Source: Escallonia rubra
Lineage: Eukaryota > Streptophyta > Magnoliopsida > Escalloniales > Escalloniaceae
Assembly (NCBI GenBank): GCA_033065855.1
Contig: JAVXUO010000319.1
Location: forward strand, 1 to 64,000
Length of the DNA: 64,000 nucleotides
Direction of reading: 5' to 3'
In this document: positions 1-11,184 of the stretch, in pieces
How the letters are laid out: each line of letters starts with the position of its first letter
How positions within the stretch are numbered: position 1 is the first letter of the stretch
The notes under the pieces: model-generated
Databases searched by the model: none
Seen by the model: only the letters and a program-made list of their open reading frames with translations
Told to the model about the DNA's origin: nothing
Translations under genes and position numbers: made by a program

Positions 1-588
1 AAACCTCGTCCGAGCAGAACACTCTTTGAATATTTGAAATGTCAAACAAATAGATTCAATTCTGTTTTCGCATATTTCGCTATCACCAGTGTAAGAAGTA
101 TGCTTCCACCCGCTTCATCAGTGCTGGTAAAAGCAGGGGGCATATGATATAGCCAAAAATATCCGTCCAATCTACGGGTGACACGTGACAGTTATGACAC
201 GTAATCCATACTGGCTCATTACTGATATGGCACTTACCATATCAATCACCAGGCAGAGTCCTAAAGAAACTCTGACTCTATCAGCTAAGATTGATATGAG
301 ATCCTCTAGGATCCTATTGAGATTCTGATTAGAGTTGATCAAAGTCCAGTCCTACTAGGACTCCTCTTGCTACCACTATATAAAGGGGTCAAGCCCCCTC
401 AGGTAAAAACAAGCTCACACACATACACATTGTGTCTTTATTGCTTCTCAGAGTTCTACATTGTTAGCCATCTTTGATTTAAGCATCAGAGCGTTCCCCC
501 GCCGGAACTCCACCCGGCGGTCACTCCGTGTTCTCTTTTGCAGGCCTGATTTCTGGTGTGCTTCCCGATCCAGTTTTTAGCTGTAACA
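1..588 (+). mobile_element. 3' end of a Ty3/Gypsy LTR element (element A)
   Basis: The first 144 bases are the end of an internal region. They close with a purine-rich tract (core GCAGGGGGCA near 134-142) that fits a polypurine tract, directly before an LTR that starts TGATATAGCC. The rest of the element lies left of the window. The LTR start and purine tract closely resemble those of element B in reverse complement (TGATATAGCT), so A and B appear to be related Tat-type families in opposite orientations. No coding region of A is inside the window. Confidence 0.75.
145..588 (+). repeat. LTR of element A
   Basis: A 444-base LTR running from TGATATAG to CTGTAACA, with TG...CA ends. A promoter-like TATATAAAG lies near 377-385, followed by a CA-rich leader, as expected for U3/R. 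A second copy is not in the window, so the 3' limit rests on the TG...CA rule and the resemblance to element B. Confidence 0.7.
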
Positions 589-1990
589 AATACCAAGGTT
601 TTGATCTTTAGACCACAAATCACCTAGACTTACACCGCATGAATAGAAGTGGTACTTGCAAGACCAAATAATATAGACCCTGAATGACTTTGAAGGTGCA
701 TATGTTTGCCAATATATAAACCAATCTGGTTTTGATTATGACGAATTAATGAGTCAATCACGTGTTCTATTTGTCCCTCAGTTTATGTTTCTGTATAAAA
801 CACAAGTATGTCACCTGTCACTCAGCTAGCCATTTGAAGCCTTAAGTTCTATCATCTGTTTCAAGTGAGTTTATGCTGTTCATGTTGTGATTACTCATGT
901 TACCGGTGTCATGACTTGAATTTTTGAGAAGGGAGACAAACAATCATCTTAAATGAACATAAAAGTCTCTCAAAACTGTTAGCCCTGTTCACCCCCCCCC
1001 CCCTCCCCCGCGGTTATTTTATTGGTTTCAAAAACTTTTAATTATAAGGCTCCAAGAACATAAATAAATGTCAAACCGGCTCAATTCATTAAGGTAGTTT
1101 TATATTATTCCCACACGTGACTCCAAAATAAAATCTTAATCAAAACTGTTACTTTTATTTCAAAAGCTAAAATAGTCAAAGTGATTCAGAAATTAAACCG
1201 CTAGCCTCTTCCATTCAGCTAGTTCCACAATGTAGTCCCCTCTACTGAACAACGGAACATAAAAGAACAACGGAGTTTGCCGAATTTCCATTAAGGTCGT
1301 TCAGACCAACCAAAATGAATAGAATAAATCTGAGTGAATAAAATTACAAAAAAACAGAAGTTTAATGTAAACAGATATGTGACAAGATTTCAATATACTA
1401 AACGTATTTTTTTAGGAAACAGGTATCAGAGAAGTCATTCATGAACAAGGTCACATGTGTTGTCATTGGCATATGAGACAAGGTCCAGAAACTAATGGCA
1501 TGTTCTCTAACTCTTTGAACTAAGTTAATGATCCATACGAATAAGTCGGAAACATAAAAGTCAAATACATGGTGACTTTTCTCACGAAAAATCACTTGAG
1601 TGTATGATCAATAATTAGGCACGACACCAACAACTCTCCAAGATGATCTAAACAATGGGTCAAATACACCCAGTTGGCCTACTGTTCATGCCAAGTGTCA
1701 GCTACCAAATTTAAAAAAGACTTGTGGCAAAAACATAGACTAATATTTACACAAAGCAATTCAAACAGGATAAGTCATCTCGTATTAGAATGCACTCATT
1801 TTTATATGGAAGGAGGACAAAATGACGAGTTGAATGAAATTTAAATCACATGAATCGAAGTTCATATGAGCGCACAATCATCAATTCAAATACCGTTATA
1901 ATTAAAGGACAACAAGCAACAACACATCGGCCAAGCTTTGACATGTTGCAAAGACTCATATATGAATTCAAGCACAAGGTTGTGCTGTTG
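589..1990. other. Spacer without a recognisable gene
   Basis: About 1.4 kb of AT-rich sequence between elements A and B. It holds a C-rich run near 990-1010. No open frame here has a recognisable domain, and I see no RNA gene. Short open frames at 1398-1595 and 1846-2067 have no supporting features, and the second runs into the LTR of element B. Confidence 0.6.
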
Positions 1991-1995
1991 GAAAG

Positions 1996-2415
1996 TGTTG
2001 CTGCTTGAATATTGATCGAGACCACGGCTAGGAAATGCACCTGCAAAACAGAACACGAAGTGACCACCGGGATGTTCCGGTGGAGGATGCTCCGATGCTA
2101 AAGTCAGAACGTCGCTACTAGGGTAGGAGTCTGAATAATCGAAAATGAACTGGGTGTTTGTGTGTGTGAACCTGTCTGTGTACCTGAGGATTCGCCCTAT
2201 ATATAAACCGCTTCCAGACTTCCTTCTTCTTTAGAACTCTATTCTGATTGATCCTTTTGTAGAAGAGTCATACCAGGACTCTTCTATTAGTGCATGAGTC
2301 CTAACCAATCTCTATCTGTCCTCTGAAGTTTATCCGATATGAGTCTGTTAGCCCACTCAGAATTGGTTACGCCACGTGTCAACAGTTGGTTGGGCGGATA
2401 TATTTAGCTATATCA
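1996..2415 (-). repeat. 3' LTR of element B
   Basis: Left-hand LTR, 420 bases. In element orientation it begins TGATATAGCT and ends GCAGCAACA. I see no difference from the right-hand copy on reading both through. It contains a TATATATA promoter motif near 2198-2206. Flanking duplication GAAAG is at 1991-1995. Confidence 0.93.
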
Positions 2416-2436
2416 TAATGCCCCCTGCCTTTGACG
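2416..2436 (-). promoter_or_regulatory. Polypurine tract of element B
   Basis: Read on the minus strand, a purine-rich stretch with the core GGCAGGGGGCA abuts the start of the 3' LTR. This is where plus-strand DNA synthesis is primed in LTR elements. Element A has the same core at the matching place. Confidence 0.75.
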
Positions 2437-2569
2437 GTTCCTTCAAGTGAACAGTTAAAGGAATTTAATGCAGAAAGTTGACTAAAAGTAGTTCAGCCAC
2501 GAATCCTCCATGCCCGTTGCCACTTAGGAATTTCCAAAACATCATGCTCTCAAATCTTGACTGAGCATC

Positions 2570-3125
2570 TCAATTGGATAATCTGCTCGGGAGGCCTGCT
2601 CGGGATTTCTGCTCGGAAGGTCTGCTCGGGAACCCTGGTCGGGTTTTCTGCTCGGGAAGTCTGGTCGGGCTTTCTGCTCGGAAGGTCTGCTCGGGAACCC
2701 TGGTCGGGTTTTCTGCTCGGGAACCATGGTCGGGCTTTCTGCTCGGAAGGTCTGCTCGGGAACCCTGGTCGGGTTTTCTGCTCGGGAAGTCTGCTCGGGA
2801 AGTCTGGTTGGGAAGGATGAGCAAAGACTTCCTTTTGGAAAATGAGCCAAGGCTCCTGCTCGGACTTGCCTGTGCGGGCAATCTGGTCTCTTCCTGTTCG
2901 GGAATCCTGGTCGGGCTTCCTGCTCGGGAAGGTTAACCAATGTTCCTCCTTTGGATGGTAAACAAGGAACCCTGCTCGGGCTTCCCTGCTCGGGCAGTCT
3001 GGTCGGCCTTCCTGCTCGGGAATCCTGGTCGGGCTTCCTGCTCGGGAAGGTTGACCAATTGTTCCTTCTTTGGATGGTAAACCAGAAACCCTGCTCGGGC
3101 TTCCTGCTCGGGCAGTCTGACCACC
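2570..3125. repeat. Short-unit tandem repeat, CTGCTCGGGA-like
   Basis: A dense array of units of roughly 20-25 bases built on CTGCTCGG and CTGGTCGGG, lying in the 3' untranslated part of element B. A longer sub-repeat containing a TTGGATGGTAAAC motif recurs within it near 2950 and 3070. The unit also spawns long open frames on both strands, which I regard as artefacts. Related motifs occur at 6993-7022 in the same element. Confidence 0.85.
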
Positions 3126-3128
3126 TCA

Positions 3129-4030
3129 TGTCTTGAGACTTTTGACCTGTGATCTTGCTAGATCATCCTGGTCGGGAAACCTGTTCGGCCATCCTGCTCG
3201 GGATGTCTGGACGGGCATCCTGGTCGGGAAGAGTTGTAGACTTAAGCCTTGCTAAGTCATCCTGGATCGGGAGCCCTGAAACATCCTGCTCGGGATGTCT
3301 GGACGGGCATCCTGGTCGGGCATCAGTCTTGAGACTGTTGACCTTGGACCTTGCTAAGTCATCCTGGTCGGGAAACCTGTTCGGACATCCTGCTCGGGAT
3401 GTCTGAACGGGCATCCTGGTCGGGCTTCAGTCTTGAGACTGTAGACTTAGGCCTTGCTAAGTGATCCTGGACGGGAGCCCTGTTCGGTCATCCTGCTCGG
3501 GATGTCTGGACGGGCATCCTGGTCGGGCATCAGTCTTGAGACTGTTGACCTTGGTCCTTGCAAGTGATCCTGGACGGGAAACCTGTTCGGACATCCTGCT
3601 CGGGATGTCTGGACGGGCATCCTGGTCGGGCATCAGTCTTGAGACTGTTGACTTAGTCCTTGCTAAGTCATCCTGGTCGAGAGCCCTGTTCGGTCATCCT
3701 ACTCGGGATGTCTGGACGGGCATCCTGGTCGGGCATCAGTCTTGAGACTGTTGACCTTGGTCCTTGCAAGTGATCCTGGTCGGGAAACCTGTTCGGACAT
3801 CCTGCTCGGGATGTCTGGACGGGCATCCTGGTCGGGCATCAGTCTTGAGACTGTAGACCTAGGTCTTTGCTAAGTCATCCTGGTCGGGAGCCCTGTTCGG
3901 TCATCCTGCTCGGGATGTCTGGACGGGCATCCTGGTCGGGCATCAGTCTTGAGACTGCAGACCTAGGACCTTGCTAAGTCATCCTGGTCGGGAGCCCTGT
4001 TCGGTCATCCTGCTCGGGATGGTAGTCCGT
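3129..4030. repeat. 103-104 bp tandem repeat array in element B
   Basis: About eight to nine copies of a 103-104-base unit. Each carries the palindrome-like core AGTCTTGAGACT, then a TTGCTAAGT segment, then CATCCTGGTCGGG and CATCCTGCTCGGGATGTC. Core positions near 3326, 3430, 3533, 3636, 3739, 3842 and 3946 give the spacing. The long unit is itself assembled from the CTGCTCGGG-type short units next door, so this is a higher-order repeat. Tandem repeats in the 3' region are a known feature of Tat elements such as Retand. Confidence 0.9.
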
Positions 4031-4194
4031 AGATGCTTCTTGGGAAGAGGGCTCATGATCAGGTTATCAATTGTGTTGCCACGTGTCAAGTACAACCGTC
4101 CTTTAGCCGCCAGAACCTAAACGGTTACAATTTCAAATTTCAAAATTTAATGCCCCGGGAATCGCGCGGGACACGCGTCTTGAATGCTACCGCC

Positions 4195-4300
4195 TTTATA
4201 GGGGAAGTTATTTCTTCCTCCCTCTATATATTTGGAGTTCCTCTCCTCATTTGCCCCCTGCTATTCACTTTCACTGTTCGGCTTAACTTTGACAAGTAAG
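4195..4300 (+). promoter_or_regulatory. Putative promoter of the antisense gene in element B
   Basis: A CTCTATATATTTGG motif near 4221-4234 has the look of a plant TATA box. It lies about 150 bases before the ATG of the plus-strand antisense gene, after a G+C-rich segment and before a pyrimidine-rich leader. Direction and spacing fit a dedicated promoter opposite to the element's own transcription. No transcript evidence is available. Confidence 0.5.
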
Positions 4301-4372
4301 TTCTCTTCTCTTCTTCTTGTTCGGCACATATCTATTTCCTTTTAGTAGCTTTCAATATCGTAGTCTTAGAAA

Positions 4373-6373
4373 ATGTCTTCATCCACTTCAAGTAGTACTT
4401 CGTCCTCTTCAAATAGTTTTTCAGAGAACGATTTAGAGAGTGAGTCGGAGAGTAGGTCATCACAAGTAGGAACTTCAACACACTATAGCCAAGTAGGAAC
4501 TTCAGCTCCCCAAACTAGCACTTCATTTCCCCGTAAAGATGATGCTCTTGGGGATATCAAAGATGAAGCTGAAGACAAATTTGACGAGGACATTTGGTTT
4601 GCCTCAGATGAAAAGAGGAATAAGATGTCAAAAGAGAGCATTGTCGAGCTCTTAAAAGAGTATCCTTTGCCTCCTCCTTTTTCTGCTCGGGTACCCGCAA
4701 TCCAAGAGCCTGCCAATTATGGTACAGACTTGGAAACCAGTGTCTATGAAGGCCAGATTAAGTCTGGCTATAGAATCCCCATGCATCCCTTTGCAGTCGC
4801 CTTTTTCAACCACTACAAAATGGCTCCAGGTCAGCTCGTGCCCAACGGGTGGAGGAAACTAGTTGGCTTAATTTATCTTGTGCAGACCTCAGGGTATCCA
4901 GTGACGGTCCATGACTTCATGAGATTATACCTTGAGGTATGCTTTATAAAGAATGTGGCCAAGTGCGATGGCTGGTATTACATCCATAACCGGATCAGGG
5001 TGATCAAGGGGGGTCCCAAATCTAACAAAGGTTGGCACTCCCGATACTTCTTCATTCAGCGGCCAAGCGGCAAATGGGAGTTCCCAAGAAAGTGGAATGC
5101 TTTCTGTAAAGATTATGAAAAGAAAGGCTTTCTGGCTCCCAACGCTATGACGAAGAAGCTGCTTGATCATATAAAGAGGAGGGGCGTTCTCAATATTGAC
5201 GAACCCCTTACAGAACAAGAGATGCGGCATGCGGGGCTTATTCCTCCTGCCCCTGCTATGCCCGTTCCTCCAACTCCAGTTTTAGAACCTCGAATTGTCT
5301 CGAAGTCTAAGACTCAAGAACTGGTGATAGGAACATCATCTTCTAGTACTCCAAGTCTAGGTAGAGTCCGAAGCCGTGTTTATATTCTTATGTCCTTTCT
5401 TTTTGCGTACAAGTTATCTAACACGGTCTCTCTTTCTATCTTACAGAAATGGCTGGCAAAGGAGAGGGTGCAAAAGGTGATTTTATGGGATTGATGCAAA
5501 GGGCATCGAAAGGGAAAAGGAAAGAAGGTGCGGGGGAAGGTTCTTCCCCTCTTGTGAAACGGCTACGCGCACCTACTCCTCCGGTGCCTCCTTTGGTGGT
5601 TGAAGATATCCCTATCGACAAGGATCCCATCTTTCGTCCTCGATGGACCATCAAGAGAGGTGATTCAGGAATGCCTCATGCAAATGTCTCTGCTCAGCAT
5701 TTGGCTCACGGGGTGTTGCCAAGTGATAAGTTGATTTTGGAGAATCAACCTCATGAAGCCTTCGCTATGGCGCACGTCCAAGCTGCTTACAACGTAAGGA
5801 CTTCATTTCTTTTTCCTCTTGCGTCTTGTTATTTAAGCTCTTCGTGCACTTCTGATACATACTCTGTCTTTATCTCTCTCTTATTTTCAGGCTTACTGCT
5901 ATAGCAGCCAGATGCAGGAAAGGTTTTCCATGGCGATGGATGTGGCTCGCAATGCAGAAACTGACAAGAGAGCTGCCGAAGCCAAAGCTGAGAAACTTGA
6001 CAAGGAGGTCAAGGCCCTAAAGATGGAGAATGCTGATCTGCTTAACAAGGCCAGCCGTTTTGAAAGAAGATGTGAGAAGCTGAAGCAGGAGAAGGCCGAA
6101 ATTGGTAATAAAGCCATCCACGCCTTCCTTGATGGTACTGCTGGCGACGAATGGCTCCGGAGACGGACAGAAGATGGGCTCTCCATTTTTCAAGAGGGCT
6201 TTCAGAAAGCCAAAGAGTTAACAGCAGCCAAATTTCCAAACATCTTCTTGGACGACATTGTGGTGCCCAGTTTCGATTCTCCATCGGGCGAGACTGCTGC
6301 ACCTGTTGAAGTTGGAGATGTTGTTTCTCCTGGGGAGAAAAGTGTCCGATCCGGGAATGCTCCTCCGTCTTAG
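4373..6373 (+). CDS. Antisense accessory gene of element B (putative gypsy-type transposon protein)
   Basis: Plus-strand coding sequence lying opposite to gag-pol in the 3' part of the element. Three coding blocks (about 4373-5360, 5449-5793 and 5891-6373) are separated by short pyrimidine-rich stretches with GT...AG borders (ending TCTTACAG and TTTTCAG), so the transcript looks spliced. Block one has a Ser-rich start and then a domain with motifs such as GYRIPMHPF and LIYLVQTSGYPV, typical of the plant 'putative gypsy type transposon' family. Block two is basic and Pro-rich. Block three is a heptad-rich coiled coil (about 5990-6110) with an acidic tail. Function is unknown; such antisense ORFs are known from Tat elements. 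The reading is from sequence only. Confidence 0.72.
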
Positions 6374-7269
6374 GACATTTTTTGTTTTCATCTCATCAGC
6401 TTTGTAATTCATGTCTATGTTTTGGCCTACGAAGCCTTTGCACTTGAAACGTTTTCCCTTTCACATAAAGGGGTTTTACTTTTGCATACTCGCGTTGTGA
6501 ATGTATCGTCCTTTGTTTTGATTTTGTTTTTGTCTAAAACCTTTACTGGACCGTGTTCGGTAAAGACTTGGGTCTTACCTTGTCCATTTGGGGTGATGTA
6601 CTCCACGTTAACCTCTCTAGAAAGAGGACATAGAGCTGTGCATGCAAATGGTTGCATGTGCCAAATGTTTGACTGTCCCTTTGAGGGATGGTCACCACTC
6701 CTGTGGAGGGTGTTAGTTTTGTACAAGTGTGTTCTTTAACTTGAGCTAACCACATCATGCTTGTGTTTTACTTTGACGCGAACCCTTATCGTCGGCTAAG
6801 GGCTGGCAAAGAAGCCTCGCACTCACGCTCGGCCAAGTTTCGAATTAACAAAACAGGGTAGGACGACGAACTCCCACTTGGTTTTGCCGTTTCTCGGGCT
6901 AGAACTAAAGCTAGACCGTGTTAGGTAAAACTTGTGTCATACCTTATCACTGGGTGATATTTTGCTTGGGCAACATTCGCTGTTTTCCGTAGACGAGCAG
7001 TCTGTTCGGGCAGTCTGCTCGGATATTAGATGTCTATCGTTCTTGAGAACATACATATCATTAGTTAAAGTGGCCAGAAATTGATATGCTAATGTAAGCA
7101 ACTGGTCTTTCTCACAGGAATGAAGATGTATAAATAGACGAAATGAAATGCTTCAAACTTTTGTTGAATTTCATTATAACTGAAACACTTCTTCTTTACA
7201 TCCAACTATGCTTTTATGCTACTTCCCCCAAAAATAATAAGAAGAATGTCTTCGCTTTTCCTTAAGAAT
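6374..7269. other. Non-coding stretch between antisense gene and pol in element B
   Basis: About 900 bases between two convergent coding regions. It probably holds the 3' ends of both transcripts. A TTCGGTAAAGACTTGGGTC segment near 6556 recurs in diverged form near 6919, and CTGCTCGG-type motifs reappear near 6993-7022. Open frames here look like chance. Confidence 0.55.
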
Positions 7270-10200
7270 TTACTGGTAGTATTTCCTCAAGTTATCAGCA
7301 TTCCATGTTCGCGGGATCGCTTCCCCTGAAAGTGTTTCCAGTGAATAAGCGCCTAGCCTGAGCACTTTTGATATCTTATAAGGTCCCTCCCAATTTGGGG
7401 ACAGTTTCCCCACAGCGGCCTTTGGGTTTGAAACTTCCAGTTTTCTGAGGACAAGATCACCGACTCTGAACATCCTTACTCGGACCTTTCGATTATAGAA
7501 TCTCGCAACCCGCTGTTTCGTTGATATCATACGATCTAAAGCTTGAGCTCGCGCATCATCTAATAGGTCTAGGTTTCCTCTGAGATTCTCTTCATTTTCT
7601 TTTTCAGAGAAGTGTAACACTCGGACCGTGGGGAGGCCCACTTCTACTGGTAGCAGCGCCTCTGTACCAAAAGATAAAAGGAATGGTGTTTCACCTGTCA
7701 CGGAATGAGGTGTTGTGCGGTATGCCCAAAGTACTTTAGGAAGCTCATCAACCCATGCCCCCTTTGCATCATCTAACTTTCTTTTCAACCCTTGAAGAAT
7801 TGAACGATTCATGTTCTCTGTCTGCCCATTGGATTGGGGGTGAGCAACCGATGTAAAACGGAGATCAATAGAGAGACCTTCACAAAATCTTCGAAAGTTG
7901 GAATTGTCAAATTGCTTTCCGTTATCTGTGATTAGGATCTTCGGCACCCCAAAGCGGCAAACAACGTTCTTCCAGAAGAACTCTTCGCATTTCGATGCTG
8001 TTATAGTGGCCAATGATTCGGCCTCAGCCCATTTCGTGAAGTAGTCGATGGCGACTATCACAAAACGCCTTTGTCCAGTGGCCACCGGGAATGGGCCCAA
8101 AATATCCATTCCCCACATCGCAAACGGAATTGGGGAAGTCAAGATGCTAAGTGGTGCTGCCGGCGTGTGCGTCAGCGGAGCAAATTTTTGACAACGATCA
8201 CACTTTTTTGTAAATTTGATCGCTTCTTTCTGCATACCTGGCCAATAATAACCTTGCCGCAAGATTTTGTGGGCCAGGTTTCTTCACCCAAGATGTTGTC
8301 CGCAAATCCCTTCGTGGACTTCCTGTAACGCATAATCTGCTTCTCTAGGGCTTAAGCACTGTAGGTATGGCAGACTGAAAGACTTTTTATACAGTACCCC
8401 GTCTACCAGGGCAAACCGAACAGCTTTAGCACGTAAATTGCGAGCTCTGCTTCTTTCTGACGGTAATATTCCTGAGACAAGGTACTGAATAATTGGGTCC
8501 ATCCAGCAAGGTTCCTCTTCTATCACATTGACCTCCTTTGAGATCTGGATACTTCTTTCTTGGAGGAACTCAATGTATACCGCTCTATTTAATTCCGCAA
8601 TGTCTTCGGAGGTCAGTCTTGACAGCGAGTCTGCTTGGGCATTTTGGTCTCGTGGTATGTGGCGGATGGCGAAATTTTTGAACAAAGCGGCTTCCGTTTT
8701 CACAGCTTGGAGGTACTGGGCCATTCTCTCATCTTTTGCCCCATATTCTCCCGAGATATGGTTCACAATTAATTGAGAATCACTGTGGACGGAAAGAGAA
8801 TCAACTTTGAGAGAGTGTGCCAACCTTATTCCCGCTAGGAGTGCCTCGTATTCAGCTTCATTGTTTGATGCCTGGAAATTGAAGCGAAGGGCGTACTCGA
8901 TCACAAACTTTTCGGGGCTGATTAATATAAGCCCGGCTCCGCTACTTCCCACCTTGGAAGAGCCATCAACATAAAGGAGCCAAGGATCCGAAACTTCTGA
9001 AAGGACCAGATTCGGGGGGTTCACTGGTATTGTGCATTCGACAACAAAATCTGATAAGGCTTGAGCCTTAATTGCTGTACGGGGTTGATACCGAATATCG
9101 AACTCGCCTAGTTCCACGGACCAGTTTACTAGTCTCCCCGACGCATCAGGATTTTGTAGAACTTTGCTCAATGGCTGGTCAGTCAACACGATGATGGTGT
9201 GTGACTGAAAATATGGTCTCAATTTCCTCGCCGATATGATAAGAGCTAGGGCAACCTTATCTATTCGGGGGTACCTGGTTTCTACGTCTTGTAGGACCTT
9301 GCTTACGTAGTAAACAGGTCTTTGCTTGCCATCTTCCTCTCGGATTAAGACCGTGCTTATCGCTACCTCACTAACCGACAGGTATAAGAATAAGTTTTCC
9401 CCAGTAACCGGTTTGGTAAGGAGCGGCGGGGACGACAAGTATTGCTTCAATTCTTCAAACGATCTCTGGCATTCTTCAGTCCACTCGAAGTCCCTTGCCT
9501 TCCTGATAGCTTTGAAAAAGGGGAGGCATTTTTCGGCGGACTTGGACATGAACCTTCCCAAAGCCGCCACTCTTCCTGTAAGCTCCTGGACCTGCTTAAT
9601 TGTCTTAGGCGACTTCATGGCATGAATAGCGCCTATCTTCTCTGGGTTTGCTTCTATACCCCGTTGCGATACCATGAATCCTAAGAATTTCCCTGACGCT
9701 ACACCAAACGCACACTTGAGCGGGTTTAGTTTCATGTTATAGGCCCTTAGGATGTTGAAGGTTTCCTTGAGGTCCTCCACATGAGCTTCGGCTTCCTCAC
9801 TCTTGACTAGCATGTCATCCACGTACACCTCCATATTTCTCCCAATTAAATCATGGAAGATCATGTTAACAAGGCGCTGATAAGTTGCCCCCGCATTCTT
9901 GAGTCCGAAAGGCATGACTTTGTAACAGTACAGCCCACGTTCTGTAATGAAGGAAGTTTTGGGGATGTCATCTACACACATCTTTATCTGATTGTATCCT
10001 GAGTATGCATCCATAAAACTCAACAATTTATGACCCGAGGTAGCATCAATCAAAATATCAATACGTGGTAACGGGTAACTGTCCTTTGGGCAGGCCTTGT
10101 TGAGGTCCGTGAAATCAATGCATATTCGCCACCGGTCGCTCGACTTGGGTACCATCACGACGTTGGCGATCCAATCTGGGTATGATATCTCTTCAATGAA

Positions 10201-11184
10201 TCCGGCTGCCAACAATTTTTCAACTTCCTCCTCGATTTTAACTTGTCTCTCGGGAGCGAATGTCCTCTTCTTTTGCTTGACTGGCTTCTTACCAGGGTCA
10301 ACGTTCAATTTGTGGGTGATCACCTCAGGATCAATCCCAGGCATATCGGATGCCGTCCACGCAAAGATATCTGCATAGCTCCTTAACAAATCCACAAGCT
10401 TGAGCTTGAGGCTGTCTGATAGACCGGTTCCTATTCTCACTGTCTTTTCTTGAATTCCCGGATATAGCTCAATATGAGTGAGGTCTTCAGCGGGCTTACC
10501 TCTTTCGATTTTTGTCTCATCCCTCAGATCTTCTATCATGAGGGTTTCATTGGCTCTATTTCGGCATGATGCCATGTAGCACTGCCGAGCCACCACTTGA
10601 TCGCCCTTGACTTCCCCGACTCCATTCTCCGTGGGGAATTTCATCTTCATGTGGTACGTAGACACCACAGCTTTTAATTGGTTTAATGCTGTTCGGCCCA
10701 AAATTGCATTATAGGCCGAAGGGATGCGTACTACTACGAAATCCAGCATCAACTTTGCTTGGGTTGGAGGGTCTCCCACAATGACGGGCAATGCAATAAT
10801 TCCCTCGCAAGCAACCGGATGGTTAGAGAAGCCGTAGAGGGGCGCTTCAACCCTCCGTAATCGGTCAGCTGGTATATTCATCTTTTGGAAAGCTTCGTAG
10901 AAAAGTATTTCCGCCGAGCTCCCATTGTCAACGAGAATCCTTTTCATGTCGAAGTTTCCCACTCGGAGTGTGATAACTAGAGGGTCATCATGGGGTATTC
11001 TAGTATTACCCACGTCGTTATCGGAGAAGGATATTGTGGGGGCTGGTTCAATCTTCTGCTTTTTGGTCGATGGTCCCATAGTTGTGAAGATTTCCCTTGC
11101 GTAGGCTTTTCTTCCTTGTCCAGAAGAGCCTCCTGCGGCTATTCCCCCCGAGATGGTATTTATGACTCCCGCATTCTCTTGCAC
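7270..11184 (-). pseudogene. pol: pol of element B: protease, RT, RNase H, second RNase H, integrase
   Basis: Minus-strand pol region. In order: an aspartic protease with DNGSSAEI (near 10915-10940), a reverse transcriptase with YVDDM (near 9815-9830), a Gypsy-type RNase H ending around 9050, a second RNase H of the archaeal-like type starting at LLYVDGSS (near 8975), and an integrase with a zinc-binding His/Cys region and a DDE core, with no chromodomain. The dual RNase H is diagnostic for Tat elements. It overlaps the end of gag by about 25 bases in another frame, so translation of pol needs some recoding or separate initiation. It is nearly intact, with about one break. Confidence 0.9.

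Noticed and set aside
2542-3745. Several long open frames on both strands (for example 195 and 120 residues)
   Set aside because: They are by-products of the CTGCTCGGG tandem repeats, occur in several frames at once and have repeat composition only.
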